From JAWWPY01 sp964412845 (GTDB lineage Bacteria > Actinomycetota > Actinomycetes > Streptosporangiales > Streptosporangiaceae), in contig CAYPQM010000004.1 in assembly GCA_964412845.1 (NCBI GenBank), positions 1-64,000 of the forward strand: 64,000 bases of DNA. Direction: 5' to 3'. The position numbers and the translations under genes were made by a program. This document shows, in pieces, positions 1-8,140 of this stretch. The notes below the pieces were generated by a model. That model had not been told where the DNA came from, did no database searches, and was given only the letters and a program-made list of their open reading frames with translations. Numbering within the stretch: position 1 is the first letter of the stretch; every line of letters starts with the position of its first letter.

Positions 1-1141
1 CGTCCTGGCCTCTGATGTCGACGCCAAGATCCAGTGCCGTCGTGGTGGCGAGGCCGGTGATCGCCCCGGTCCGCAGGGACTGCTCCAGTGCCCGGCGGTC
101 CTCGGGGAGGTAGCCGGAGCGGTAGGCGGCCACCTGCCCGGCGAGCCCGGCCGCCCCCGCCTCGGCCAGCGCGCGCCGGGCGCCCAGGGCGACCGCCTCG
201 GCGCCGCGCCGTGACCGGGAGAAGGCGAGCGATGGGACGTTCCGCGCCACCAGGTCGGCGAGCAGGCCAGCCGCCTCGGCGGTCGCGGTGCGCCTGATCG
301 GCGCGCCCGCCTCGCCGCGGGCGCTGGTGAGCGGTGGCTCCCACAGGCCGAAGGTGACCGGCCCACGCGGCGCCGCGCTCTCGGTCACTTCCTCGGCAGG
401 CTGCCCGGTGAGCAGGAGCGCGCACGCGGCAGGCTCGCTGATGGTGGCCGAGGCCAGCAGGAACACCGGGCCGGCCGGCCGTGCGGCGCCGCCGTGATGC
501 GCGGCGACCCGGCGCAGCCTGCGCAGCACGTGCGCGACATGCGAGCCGAACACCCCCCGGTACCCGTGGCACTCGTCCACGATCACGTAGTGCAGCTTGC
601 GGAAGAACCCGTTCCACCGGGCGTGCCGCGGGAGCAGCATGTGGTGCAGCATGTCGGGGGTGGTGAGCAGGTAACTGGCGTGGGACCGGGCCCAGTCCCG
701 CTCGGCGGCGGGGGTGTCGCCGTCCAGCACGGCGGCGCGGACACCGTCGATGCCAAGGGCGCGGACGGCGCGCAACTGGTCGGCAGCGAGCGCCCGGGTC
801 GGCGCGATGTAGAGCGCCGTGGCGCCCGCCAGGACCGCGGTGAGCGCGGGCAGCAGGTAGCCCAGTGACTTGCCGGACGCGGCGGGGGTCGAGATGATCA
901 CGTTCTGGCCGGAGTGGGCCAGGTCCGCCGCCAGAGCCTGGTGGGCCCACGGCGCGGCCACCCCGATTCCGGCGAACCGCGCGACGATTTCGGCGGGCAC
1001 CCAGCCGGGCCACGGAGCTTGCTGCCCGGCCCGCGCCGGGATCTGCTCGACGTGGACAAGCCGCCCTGATTCCGCGCCAAGGCGGAGGATCAGGGCGGCG
1101 GGAGAGTCCGCCCCGGGGGCAACGGGGGTCATCGCAGTCAT
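1..1141 (-). CDS. DEAD/DEAH-box helicase, YprA/Lhr-like, 5' part only
   Basis: Runs off the left edge, so only the N-terminal ~380 residues are visible. Reading leftwards from ATG 1141 (or in-frame ATG 1132), the frame shows a motif I variant, PAASGKS, near residue 65. It is followed by PTRALA (Ia), a DECH box within VIVDECHGYRG (II) and LLASATI (III), then the start of the second RecA domain (RRALAEAG..., ATTTALDLGVDI). DECHGYRG is typical of the YprA/Hrq1/Lhr-type superfamily 2 DNA helicases, which usually carry a C-terminal DUF1998 zinc domain; that part would lie outside the window. It is divergent from bldG, as is the helicase next to bldG in Streptomyces. A role in DNA repair is family knowledge, not visible here. 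Confidence 0.85.
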   Translation of the reverse strand, partial: MTAMTPVAPGADSPAALILRLGAESGRLVHVEQIPARAGQQAPWPGWVPAEIVARFAGIGVAAPWAHQALAADLAHSGQNVIISTPAASGKSLGYLLPALTAVLAGATALYIAPTRALAADQLRAVRALGIDGVRAAVLDGDTPAAERDWARSHASYLLTTPDMLHHMLLPRHARWNGFFRKLHYVIVDECHGYRGVFGSHVAHVLRRLRRVAAHHGGAARPAGPVFLLASATISEPAACALLLTGQPAEEVTESAAPRGPVTFGLWEPPLTSARGEAGAPIRRTATAEAAGLLADLVARNVPSLAFSRSRRGAEAVALGARRALAEAGAAGLAGQVAAYRSGYLPEDRRALEQSLRTGAITGLATTTALDLGVDIRGQD

Positions 1142-1312
1142 GGACTCCCAGTGTGACATCTGTAGGCGAGGTGCCTCGAAGCGTGAACTCGTGTAGACAT
1201 GACCTCAGAGCGTGGTTGAATGCGCGACGGGATCGGTGCCCTCCCGGTCGGGGGTGTTCGGCTGCGGCTCCGGTTGGGAAAACAACGACGGCTGTATGGC
1301 GCTGGAGGATTT

Positions 1313-1663
1313 GTGGATCTGAAGCTGGACCACCACACCAAGGACGGTATTGAAGTCGTCGACGTGGAGGGCGAGATCGACGTCTACACCGCGCCGCGGC
1401 TGCGTGAGCTCCTCATCGAGCTGGTCAACAACGGGCACTACCAGCTCGTGGTGAACATGGAGAAGGTCGAGTTCCTCGACTCGACCGGCCTCGGGGTGCT
1501 CGTCGGCGGGCTCAAGCGGGTCAGGGCGCATGATGGGTCCCTGGACCTGGTCTGCACCCAGGAGCGGATACTCAAGATCTTCCGGATCACGGGGCTCACC
1601 AAGGTCTTCGGCATCCACGACACCGTGGACGAGGCCATCACGGTCAGGAAGTCGGAGAAGTAG
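1313..1663 (+). CDS. bldG: Anti-sigma factor antagonist, BldG-type STAS protein
   Basis: A 116-residue STAS-domain protein. The GTG start at 1313 is chosen because GGAGG sits at 1304-1308 and the product then has BldG length; the longer open frame from 1220 would add a basic, unrelated N-terminus. The motif EFLDSTGLGVLVGGLKR carries the phosphorylatable serine (about residue 57), and EGEIDVYTAPRLR is the first STAS strand-helix region. In Streptomyces BldG is phosphorylated or dephosphorylated to release an anti-sigma factor and controls development and antibiotic production. The next gene, 24 bp downstream, is its usual ATP-binding partner, so the two probably form one operon. Assignment is strong at family level; the target sigma factor cannot be read from here. 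Confidence 0.93.
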   Translation: MDLKLDHHTKDGIEVVDVEGEIDVYTAPRLRELLIELVNNGHYQLVVNMEKVEFLDSTGLGVLVGGLKRVRAHDGSLDLVCTQERILKIFRITGLTKVFGIHDTVDEAITVRKSEK

Positions 1664-1687
1664 CGGCGCTGCTTCGCTGACTCCCCG

Positions 1688-2188
1688 ATGGCCACAGTTG
1701 AAATGAGCTTCACGCCGCTGCCTGTGCACGTGCGCACAGCGCGGCTGGTCGCCACCGCGGTAGCGCGGCGCAGCGGCGTGCAGGAGGCGCTCCTCGACGA
1801 GGTCCGTCTCGCGGTCGGTGAGGCGTGCTCGCGCGCGGTGGAAGCGCATCGCGCGCACTGCCCGGCGGAGCCGGTCCGGATCGAGCTGACCGGCGCCGAC
1901 GGGCGGTTCGAGGTGGTCGTGACCGATGCGGCGGCCCGGGATGACGGCAGCCAGGGCCTCATGGGCGGGCCGGAGGGCGAGAACGGCCTGCCGGGGCCTG
2001 GCTACGGCCTGCCGCCGGGCGACGGCCTGCCCGGCGAGGATGTGGGGGCGGATGAGCCGGATCCCCTGCTGCCGCAGGGACTCGGTCTCGCGGTGATCGC
2101 CGGCCTCGCGGACGACGTCAAAATCTCGCGGACCCCGGCCGGCCTCAGCATCCGGATGAGCTGGCCGCTCGGCGAGTTCCAGGGGTGA
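1688..2188 (+). CDS. Anti-sigma regulatory factor, RsbW-like GHKL ATPase
   Basis: A 166-residue protein resembling the anti-sigma factor encoded after bldG. The N-box region reads LDEVRLAVGEACSRAVEAH: the conserved E is present, but the Asn of the canonical ExxxNA motif is replaced. A Gly/Pro-rich insertion (about residues 90-130) separates this from the G-box-like GLGLAVIAGLADDVKI. It would bind a sigma factor or the BldG protein. The Asn change raises the question whether it still acts as a serine kinase or only as a binding module; the equivalent Streptomyces protein has a similar motif as far as I recall. It follows bldG by 24 bp and is closed by a strong hairpin. Confidence 0.8.
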   Translation: MATVEMSFTPLPVHVRTARLVATAVARRSGVQEALLDEVRLAVGEACSRAVEAHRAHCPAEPVRIELTGADGRFEVVVTDAAARDDGSQGLMGGPEGENGLPGPGYGLPPGDGLPGEDVGADEPDPLLPQGLGLAVIAGLADDVKISRTPAGLSIRMSWPLGEFQG

Positions 2189-2190
2189 CG

Positions 2191-2214
2191 GGCGCGCCGG
2201 GAGGCCGGCGCGCC
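2191..2214 (+). terminator. Hairpin after the bldG operon
   Basis: GGCGCGCCGG and CCGGCGCGCC form a perfect 10-bp stem around the loop GAGG, starting 3 bp after the stop codon of the anti-sigma gene. There is no U-tract, as is common for actinobacterial terminators. Confidence 0.6.
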
Positions 2215-2449
2215 TACCGGATCTGGCACCAGCCGCGCGGTACGAATATGTGATTCCCTGTGGTCACGAATTCATCGCGACACCCTCAGGACTGACCCCC
2301 GCCTCGCATCCGACGGCCAGCGTGCGTAGACTCCCGGCACTGCCGTGCTGGCACTCGCGCATGGTCCAGTGTCAACGCCTGGCTGCCGCAGTTCCCGTAG
2401 TGGCGGATGCGCGCGGACCCAAGCCGTGTGCCCCTGTCAAGGAGGACAG

Positions 2450-4876
2450 ATGTTGAGGCTCAACCTCGCCGCAGGCGGTGGAGCGGTCGGTGTGAGCGGC
2501 TCCAACCTGACCTGGGTGGTCATCGTCGCCGTCGTCGCGCTGCTCGCGCTGGCCGTGGCAGGCTGGCTGGTCCGTGAAGTGCTCGCCGCCAGCCAGGGCA
2601 CCGAGAAGATGCAGGAGATCGCGCTCGCGGTCCAGGAAGGCGCGGCCGCCTATCTCAGGCGGCAATTCAGGACCCTCAGCGTCTTTGTCGTCCTGATCTT
2701 CTTTGTGCTGCTGCTGCTGCCCGCCGATACGGCGTCCGTGCGCTGGGGCCGCAGCCTATTCTTCCTGGTGGGGGCGGGATTCTCGGCACTTACCGGGTTC
2801 ACCGGCATGTCCCTGGCGGTCCGCGGCAACGTCCGGGTGGCCGCCGCCGCGCGGGTCGGGGCGGCCGGTGAACGGCCAGCCATGCGGATCGCGTTCCGCA
2901 CCGGCGGCGTGGCGGGCATGTTCACCGTCGGTCTCGGCCTGTTCGGCGCCGCGGTGGTCGTGATCATCTATAAGGCGAATGCGCCCAGCGTCCTGGAGGG
3001 CTTCGGGTTCGGCGCGGCGCTGCTCGCGATGTTCATGAGGGTCGGCGGCGGCATCTTCACCAAGGCGGCGGACGTGGGCGCCGACCTGGTGGGCAAGGTC
3101 GAGAAGGGCATCCCGGAAGACGACCCCCGCAATGCCGCGACGATCGCCGACAACGTGGGCGACAACGTCGGGGACTGCGCCGGGATGGCGGCCGACCTTT
3201 TCGAGTCCTATGCCGTCATGCTGGTCGCGTCGCTGATCCTGGGCATCAAGGCGTTCGGGTCGCAGGGCCTGGTATTTCCGCTCATCGTCCCGATGATCGG
3301 CGTGATCACCGCGGTGGCCGGGATCTTCGTGGTCGCCCCGCGCAAGAACGACCGCAGCGGCATGACCGCCATCAACCGCGGCTTCTTCATCTCCGCGATC
3401 ATCTCGCTGGTCCTCGTCGTCATCGCCGCCTTCGTCTACCTGCCCGCCAAGTTCAGCGAGCTCAAGGGGGTCACCGACGCGTCGATCCTGAATCACGGCG
3501 GCAGCCCGCGGCTGCTGGCCATCGGCGCGGTGCTCATCGGGCTCGTCCTGGCCAGCGCCATCCAGTTGCTGACCGGGTACTTCACTGAGACCAACCGCCG
3601 CCCGGTCCGGGAGATCGGCGAGAGTTCGCTGACCGGGCCCGCCACCGTCATCCTCTCCGGCATCTCGGTCGGCCTGGAGTCCGCGGTGTACTCGGCGCTG
3701 ATGATCGCCGCCGCCGTCTACGGCGCGTTCCTGCTCGGCACGGGCAACCCGACCATCGCGTTGTTCGCCGTGGCGCTGGCCGGCACCGGCCTGCTCACCA
3801 CGGTCGGCGTCATCGTGTCGATGGACACCTTCGGGCCCGTGTCCGACAATGCCCAGGGCATCGCCGAGATGTCCGGCGACGTGACCGGCGAGGGCGCTCA
3901 GGTGCTCACCCGCCTGGACGCGATCGGCAACACCACGAAGGCGATCACCAAGGGGATCGCCATCGCGACCGCGGTGCTCGCCGCGACCGCGCTCTTCGGC
4001 TCGTTCCGGGAAACCGTGCAGACGCAGCTCGGTAAAGCCGCGGGCACCTTCAGCCTCTCGGTGGACCGGCCCAACATCCTGGTCGGCGTCATGATCGGCG
4101 CCGCGGTGGTGTTCTACTTCTCCGGCTTGGCCATCATGGCCGTCGGCCGGGCCGCCGGCCGGGTCGTCTACGAGGTCCGCGAGCAGTTCCGCAACCACCC
4201 GGGGATCATGGACTTCACTGAGAAGCCCGAGTACGGCCGGGTGGTCGACATCTGCACCAGGGACTCGCTGCGCGAGCTCGCCACACCTGGCCTGCTGGCC
4301 GTGCTGACGCCGATCGCGGTCGGCTTCGCGTTCGGCTACGCCCCGCTCGGCGCGTTCCTGGCCGGTGCGATCGCGGCGGGCGCGCTGATGGCGGTCTTCC
4401 TGGCCAACTCGGGCGGCGCCTGGGACAACGCCAAGAAGCTCGTCGAAGACGGCAATTACGGCGGGAAGGGCTCGGAGGCGCACGAGGCCACCATCATCGG
4501 TGACACGGTGGGCGACCCGTTCAAGGACACGGCGGGCCCGGCCATCAACCCACTGATCAAGGTCATGAACCTGGTCTCGCTGCTGATCGCCACCAGCGTG
4601 GTCAAGTACAGCCACAACCTCGGGCTGCGCGCGGGCGTGGCGATCGCCGCGGTCGCGATCGTAGTGGCCGCCATCGTGATCTCCAAGCGGCGTTCTCCGA
4701 GCATCGCCGGAGGCGGCACAGACGCCGCCGTGGGTGCGGGCGGGGCGCAGGGGCCGGACAGCGAGCAGGCCATCGCTGGCAGCGCCGCTGCTCCTGGTCC
4801 CGCTCCCGCTGCCGAGGCGCCCGGCGCTACCCCGGACCAGAGCGCGCCTCCGGGCCAGACCGCTGGCCGGCCCTGA
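2450..4876 (+). CDS. hppA: K+-independent proton-translocating pyrophosphatase
   Basis: An 808-residue integral membrane protein with about 16 hydrophobic segments, hydrolysing PPi to pump H+ out of the cytoplasm. Start ATG 2450 has GGAGGA at 2441-2446. Signature sequences are visible: GADLVGKVEKGIPEDDPRN and DNVGDNVGDCAGMAADLFE in the first half, and DNAKKLVEDG and GDTVGDPFKDTAGPAINP in the second (PPi/Mg binding). The position that sets potassium dependence reads GNTTKAITKG, with Lys, marking the K+-independent class. After the last membrane segment a ~65-residue Ala/Pro/Gly tail follows, not part of the core fold. The bldG - anti-sigma - hppA order matches Streptomyces. The 261 bp upstream hold the terminator hairpin and presumably the promoter. 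Confidence 0.95.
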   Translation: MLRLNLAAGGGAVGVSGSNLTWVVIVAVVALLALAVAGWLVREVLAASQGTEKMQEIALAVQEGAAAYLRRQFRTLSVFVVLIFFVLLLLPADTASVRWGRSLFFLVGAGFSALTGFTGMSLAVRGNVRVAAAARVGAAGERPAMRIAFRTGGVAGMFTVGLGLFGAAVVVIIYKANAPSVLEGFGFGAALLAMFMRVGGGIFTKAADVGADLVGKVEKGIPEDDPRNAATIADNVGDNVGDCAGMAADLFESYAVMLVASLILGIKAFGSQGLVFPLIVPMIGVITAVAGIFVVAPRKNDRSGMTAINRGFFISAIISLVLVVIAAFVYLPAKFSELKGVTDASILNHGGSPRLLAIGAVLIGLVLASAIQLLTGYFTETNRRPVREIGESSLTGPATVILSGISVGLESAVYSALMIAAAVYGAFLLGTGNPTIALFAVALAGTGLLTTVGVIVSMDTFGPVSDNAQGIAEMSGDVTGEGAQVLTRLDAIGNTTKAITKGIAIATAVLAATALFGSFRETVQTQLGKAAGTFSLSVDRPNILVGVMIGAAVVFYFSGLAIMAVGRAAGRVVYEVREQFRNHPGIMDFTEKPEYGRVVDICTRDSLRELATPGLLAVLTPIAVGFAFGYAPLGAFLAGAIAAGALMAVFLANSGGAWDNAKKLVEDGNYGGKGSEAHEATIIGDTVGDPFKDTAGPAINPLIKVMNLVSLLIATSVVKYSHNLGLRAGVAIAAVAIVVAAIVISKRRSPSIAGGGTDAAVGAGGAQGPDSEQAIAGSAAAPGPAPAAEAPGATPDQSAPPGQTAGRP

Positions 4877-4937
4877 TCTGGCCGGTCCGGGCCCAGCCGG
4901 TGCTGGTCCAGCCGACCCTGGCTTTAGGGGACCCGGC

Positions 4938-6143
4938 TCAGCGGACTGGCGCCCCGCTGTCGCCCTGGTCGGCCGCCTCTACCTCGTCGCGGGACACGCC
5001 GAGCAGGTAGAGGACAGTGTCGAGGTAGGGGACGTTCAGTGAGGCGTCCGCCGCGTCCTTGACCACCTGCCGCGCGTTGAACGCGATGCCGAGGCCAGCG
5101 GCGGCCAGCATGTCGAGGTCGTTGGCGCCGTCCCCGACGGCCACCGCCTGGCTGAGCGGGATGCCGGCCTCGGCCGCGAACTGGCGCAGGGCGGCGGCCT
5201 TGCCGGCCCGGTCGATGACCGGGCCGGTCAGCCGGCCGGTCAGCTTGCCCGCCGTGATCTCCAGGGTGTTGGCCGCCGCGTAATCGAGGCCGAGTTCGGC
5301 GACCAGGCGGTCGGTGATCTGAGTGAAACCGCCGCTGACGATCCCGCACCGGTAGCCGAGCCTGCGCAGGGTCCGGATCAGCGTCCGGGCGCCGGGGGCG
5401 AGCCGGAGCTCGCGCTTGATGTCGTCGAGCACCGTCGCGTCGAGCCCGGCGAGCATGGCCACCCGTTCCCGCAGCGACGCGGTGAAGTCGAGGTCGCCCC
5501 GCATCGCGGCGCTGGTGATCTTGGCGATCTGCTCGGCGCACCCGGCCCGCGCCGCGAGCAGGTCGATGACCTCGCCAGTGATCAGGGTGGAGTCCACGTC
5601 CATCACGACGAGGCGCATGGCCCGCCGGTGCAGGCCGCCGCGCTGGACGGCGACATCGACGCCCTGCTCGGCGGATTCACGGCTCAGCGCGGCCCGCAGG
5701 GCATCCGGATCGGCGCCGGACACGTCGAGTTCGATGCAGGTGACCGGGCGGTCGGCGAGCCGGTCCATCCGGTCGATGTTGGCGCCGCCGGCCGCGATCC
5801 GCCCGGCGATCGCGGCGATGGCGGCCGGGGTGAGCGGGCGGCCCATGACCGTCACGTGCAACTGTCCCCGCCGCCGTGCTGGCTCCCCGGAGCCCATCGT
5901 GATCTCAGCCTCCAGGCCCAGGTCGGCCGCTACCGCGCGGATGCCGCGATGAATCGCGGTCAGGTCCGGATCACGGTCGCAGGCCAGCAGTGCCCCCAGC
6001 ACGAGCTTTCCCTTGATGACGACCTGCTCGATGTCGATGACGCTTAGCTCGTGCGCGGCCAGCACCGTGAACAGGCGTGCGGTGACCCCCGGCCGGTCCC
6101 GGCCAGTCAGGGTCACCAGGAGGGTTGTCTGCGCGAAGTCCAT
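4938..6143 (-). CDS. serB: Phosphoserine phosphatase with N-terminal ACT domains
   Basis: A 401-residue cytosolic enzyme for the last step of serine synthesis. Residues ~5-80 form an ACT domain (LLVTLTGRDRPGVTARLF), and a second ACT-like segment lies at ~95-165 (LHVTVMGRPLTPAAIAAIA). The HAD-type catalytic part starts at ~178, with nucleophile motif MDVDSTLI (D182, D184). It continues with the SGG motif in GIVSGGFTQITDRL and closes with the Mg-binding GDGANDLDML. ATG 6143 opens the frame directly at the ACT fold. The double ACT arrangement is usual for actinobacterial SerB and suggests amino-acid feedback. The gene converges with hppA across a 61-bp gap. Confidence 0.95.
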   Translation of the reverse strand: MDFAQTTLLVTLTGRDRPGVTARLFTVLAAHELSVIDIEQVVIKGKLVLGALLACDRDPDLTAIHRGIRAVAADLGLEAEITMGSGEPARRRGQLHVTVMGRPLTPAAIAAIAGRIAAGGANIDRMDRLADRPVTCIELDVSGADPDALRAALSRESAEQGVDVAVQRGGLHRRAMRLVVMDVDSTLITGEVIDLLAARAGCAEQIAKITSAAMRGDLDFTASLRERVAMLAGLDATVLDDIKRELRLAPGARTLIRTLRRLGYRCGIVSGGFTQITDRLVAELGLDYAAANTLEITAGKLTGRLTGPVIDRAGKAAALRQFAAEAGIPLSQAVAVGDGANDLDMLAAAGLGIAFNARQVVKDAADASLNVPYLDTVLYLLGVSRDEVEAADQGDSGAPVR

Positions 6144-6198
6144 CTGCGACCAACGCTACCCGGCGGCCGGAGTTCCCCCGCGAAGGCCCCGGTTGCGG

Positions 6199-7218
6199 TC
6201 AGGGCAACAGCAGGTGAACGTCACCGAACTCGTGCCACAGGTACCGCTCCGCGACCGCGGTGTCGTAGCAGCGGCGCAGCAGGTCGGTCCCGGCGAACGC
6301 GCCGAGCATCAGCAGGTGCGAGGATCGCGGCTCGTGCAGTCCGGTGAGCAGCCCGTCCGCGGCGAGCAGGCGCCCCGCCGGAGTGACGATGTGCTCGGTC
6401 CACCCGGCGGCGGCGCCGCCCGGCAGCCGGGCGGCTGTCTCCAGCGCGCGGACGACCGTGGTGCCCGCGGCGATCACCCGGCCGCCGTTGCGCCGGGTCA
6501 GCTCGACCAGCCGTGCCGTGCCGGGCGGCACATCGTAGGGCTCGGGGTAGGGGTCCTCGTCTCCCTCCAGCGATGACACCCCGGTATGCAGGGTGAGCGA
6601 GGCGAAGGTGATCCCGGCCGCGACCAGCCTGGTGACTATCCCGGTGCTGAACGGGCGGCTGGCGCTGGGCATCTCAGCGCTGCCCGGCCGGGTCGCGAAC
6701 ACCGTCTGGTACGCCTCGATCGGCCAGTCCCGGTGCACGTAGGAGTACCGGATCGGGCGGCCGTGTCGGAGCAGATACGGCAGCACGGCGGTGGACAGCC
6801 GGGCCTGCCAGAGCCGCCGGGTGGCCCGGCTGCGCAGGCTCAGCACCGCGCCGCCGGGCAGGGTGTACTCCTCGCCCGGCAACCCTCCGTGGTAGGGAAT
6901 CGTCGCCGGGCCGCTGCGGGCGCGCAGCTCGGCGAGCCAGCTCCCGTCCGGCAGCGGGGTGCAGAAATGGACGGCCAGTCCCGGCTCGCAGGCCACGGCG
7001 GAGGGCAGGGTCCCCGAGGTGTTGATCACCACCAGGTCGCCGGGCAGCAGCAGCCCGGGCAGGTCGGTGAACCGGTGGTGGCTGATCTCGCCGGTGTGCC
7101 GCCTGCTCACCATCATCCGGACACCGTCCCTGGGGGTGCCCCGCGCCTCGGCTGGCTCGTGCGCCTCCAGCTCGGGCGGCAGCGCGAAGTCAGCGAGCAC
7201 CGGCGCGTCCATGATCAC
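6199..7218 (-). CDS. QueA-like S-adenosylmethionine:tRNA ribosyltransferase-isomerase
   Basis: A 339-residue member of the QueA family, whose classical member transfers the ribosyl part of SAM to preQ1 in tRNA to make epoxyqueuosine. Family-like segments are LPGDLVVINTSGTLPS, RPIRYSYVHRDW, ITFASLTLHTGVSS and VIAAGTTVVRALE. The N-terminal third is shorter and more divergent than in true QueA. Many actinobacteria carry this variant without a queuosine pathway, so the substrate may differ. The GTG start (7218) overlaps the stop of the SDR gene in GTGA, suggesting coupled translation; an in-frame ATG at 7212 is the alternative. No other queuosine gene is in the window. Confidence 0.75.
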   Translation of the reverse strand: MIMDAPVLADFALPPELEAHEPAEARGTPRDGVRMMVSRRHTGEISHHRFTDLPGLLLPGDLVVINTSGTLPSAVACEPGLAVHFCTPLPDGSWLAELRARSGPATIPYHGGLPGEEYTLPGGAVLSLRSRATRRLWQARLSTAVLPYLLRHGRPIRYSYVHRDWPIEAYQTVFATRPGSAEMPSASRPFSTGIVTRLVAAGITFASLTLHTGVSSLEGDEDPYPEPYDVPPGTARLVELTRRNGGRVIAAGTTVVRALETAARLPGGAAAGWTEHIVTPAGRLLAADGLLTGLHEPRSSHLLMLGAFAGTDLLRRCYDTAVAERYLWHEFGDVHLLLP

Positions 7219-8018
7219 GCCGCCGGGGACGGGTCGTGCGCCGCCGGATGCGCACCGGCCAGGAAGGCCGGGTCCCGCGGCGGCGGCAGCAGGTCGCAGG
7301 CGCGGTAGCGGCCGCTCGGCAGCCGCTCAGCGAGCAGCCTGAGGAACCCCGGCACAGCGGTTTCCGGCTGCGGCCGGTCGGAGATGTCCTCGCCCGGGAA
7401 GGCCGCCTGGTGCATGTCGGTGCGCAGATCTCCCGGATCGACCCACCAGACGCGGACGGTGGCCTCCTCGGCCGCCAGCACGTTGCAGGCCTGCTCCAGC
7501 GCCGCCTTGGCGGCCCCGTAGCCGCCCCAGCCCGCGTACGCCGCCACCGCCGCGTCTGAGGTGACACAGAGCACCCCGCCGCCGCGGGCGCGCAGCGCGG
7601 GCAGCAGCAACTGGGTGAGCGCCACGGGCGCGACCACGTTGACCTCCAGCGCGTCGCGCAGGTCGGCGAGGGGGTAGTCGGCGATGGCGGGCAACGGGCT
7701 GGCGCCCAGCGTTCCGGCGTTGTTGATCAGCAGGTCCGGGCCGCCGAAGCTGGCCGCGGCCTGGGCCAGGGCGCGGCGGTGCGCCGGATCGGTGATGTCG
7801 CCGGGCACTGCGGCCACCTCGGTGCCCGGTGGCAGGCTGGCCGCGGCGGCCCGCAACGCGGCCCCGTCCCTGGCGTCGATGACGAGCGCGTAGCCCTGGC
7901 CGGCCAGCCCGTGGGCGAGCTCCCGGCCAAGTCCCCGGGAGGCCCCCGTGAGTACCGCTACCGGGCGCCGCGGACGGGCGGCGGAGGCGAGTCCGCTGGC
8001 TGCGGGTGAGTTAGTCAT
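7215..8018 (-). CDS. Short-chain dehydrogenase/reductase
   Basis: A 267-residue classical SDR. The Rossmann motif TGASRGLGRELAHGL starts near residue 22, NNAG follows near 100, and the catalytic set appears as S (VTSDAAVAAYAGW) with YGAAK. ATG 8018 is preferred because it starts just before the dinucleotide fold; the frame extends to 8147 but that stretch is Pro/Arg-rich and crosses the divergent promoter. It overlaps the QueA-like gene by 4 bp, forming a two-gene operon. Substrate cannot be told from sequence. Confidence 0.85.
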   Translation of the reverse strand: MTNSPAASGLASAARPRRPVAVLTGASRGLGRELAHGLAGQGYALVIDARDGAALRAAAASLPPGTEVAAVPGDITDPAHRRALAQAAASFGGPDLLINNAGTLGASPLPAIADYPLADLRDALEVNVVAPVALTQLLLPALRARGGGVLCVTSDAAVAAYAGWGGYGAAKAALEQACNVLAAEEATVRVWWVDPGDLRTDMHQAAFPGEDISDRPQPETAVPGFLRLLAERLPSGRYRACDLLPPPRDPAFLAGAHPAAHDPSPAA

Positions 8019-8083
8019 GGGGTCACGGTAAGCAGGATGGTGGTGTGGCACATCGGGCGGGCGGCCGCCTTGCCCTGGGCCGA

Positions 8084-8097
8084 TGGTCCTAGGACCA
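8084..8097. promoter_or_regulatory. 14-bp perfect palindrome in a divergent promoter
   Basis: TGGTCCTAGGACCA lies in the 122-bp gap between the SDR operon (leftward) and the GAF histidine kinase (rightward). A related GGGCCGATGG precedes it. The symmetric shape fits a dimeric regulator such as the NarL-type protein encoded two genes downstream, which is an inference. Confidence 0.45.
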
Positions 8098-8140
8098 GTG
8101 ACCGATCCGCCGGGTCGGCCACGCCGGTAACGTCGGGGGG

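Noticed and set aside
2756..4615. Long minus-strand open frame (619 codons) opposite hppA
   Set aside because: Asp/Arg/His-rich translation typical of a GC-rich shadow frame; the plus-strand pyrophosphatase is unmistakable.
8084..8097. DevR/DosR hypoxia box
   Set aside because: Symmetric like a DosR box but the base pattern does not match it, and the kinase has one GAF without clear haem ligands.
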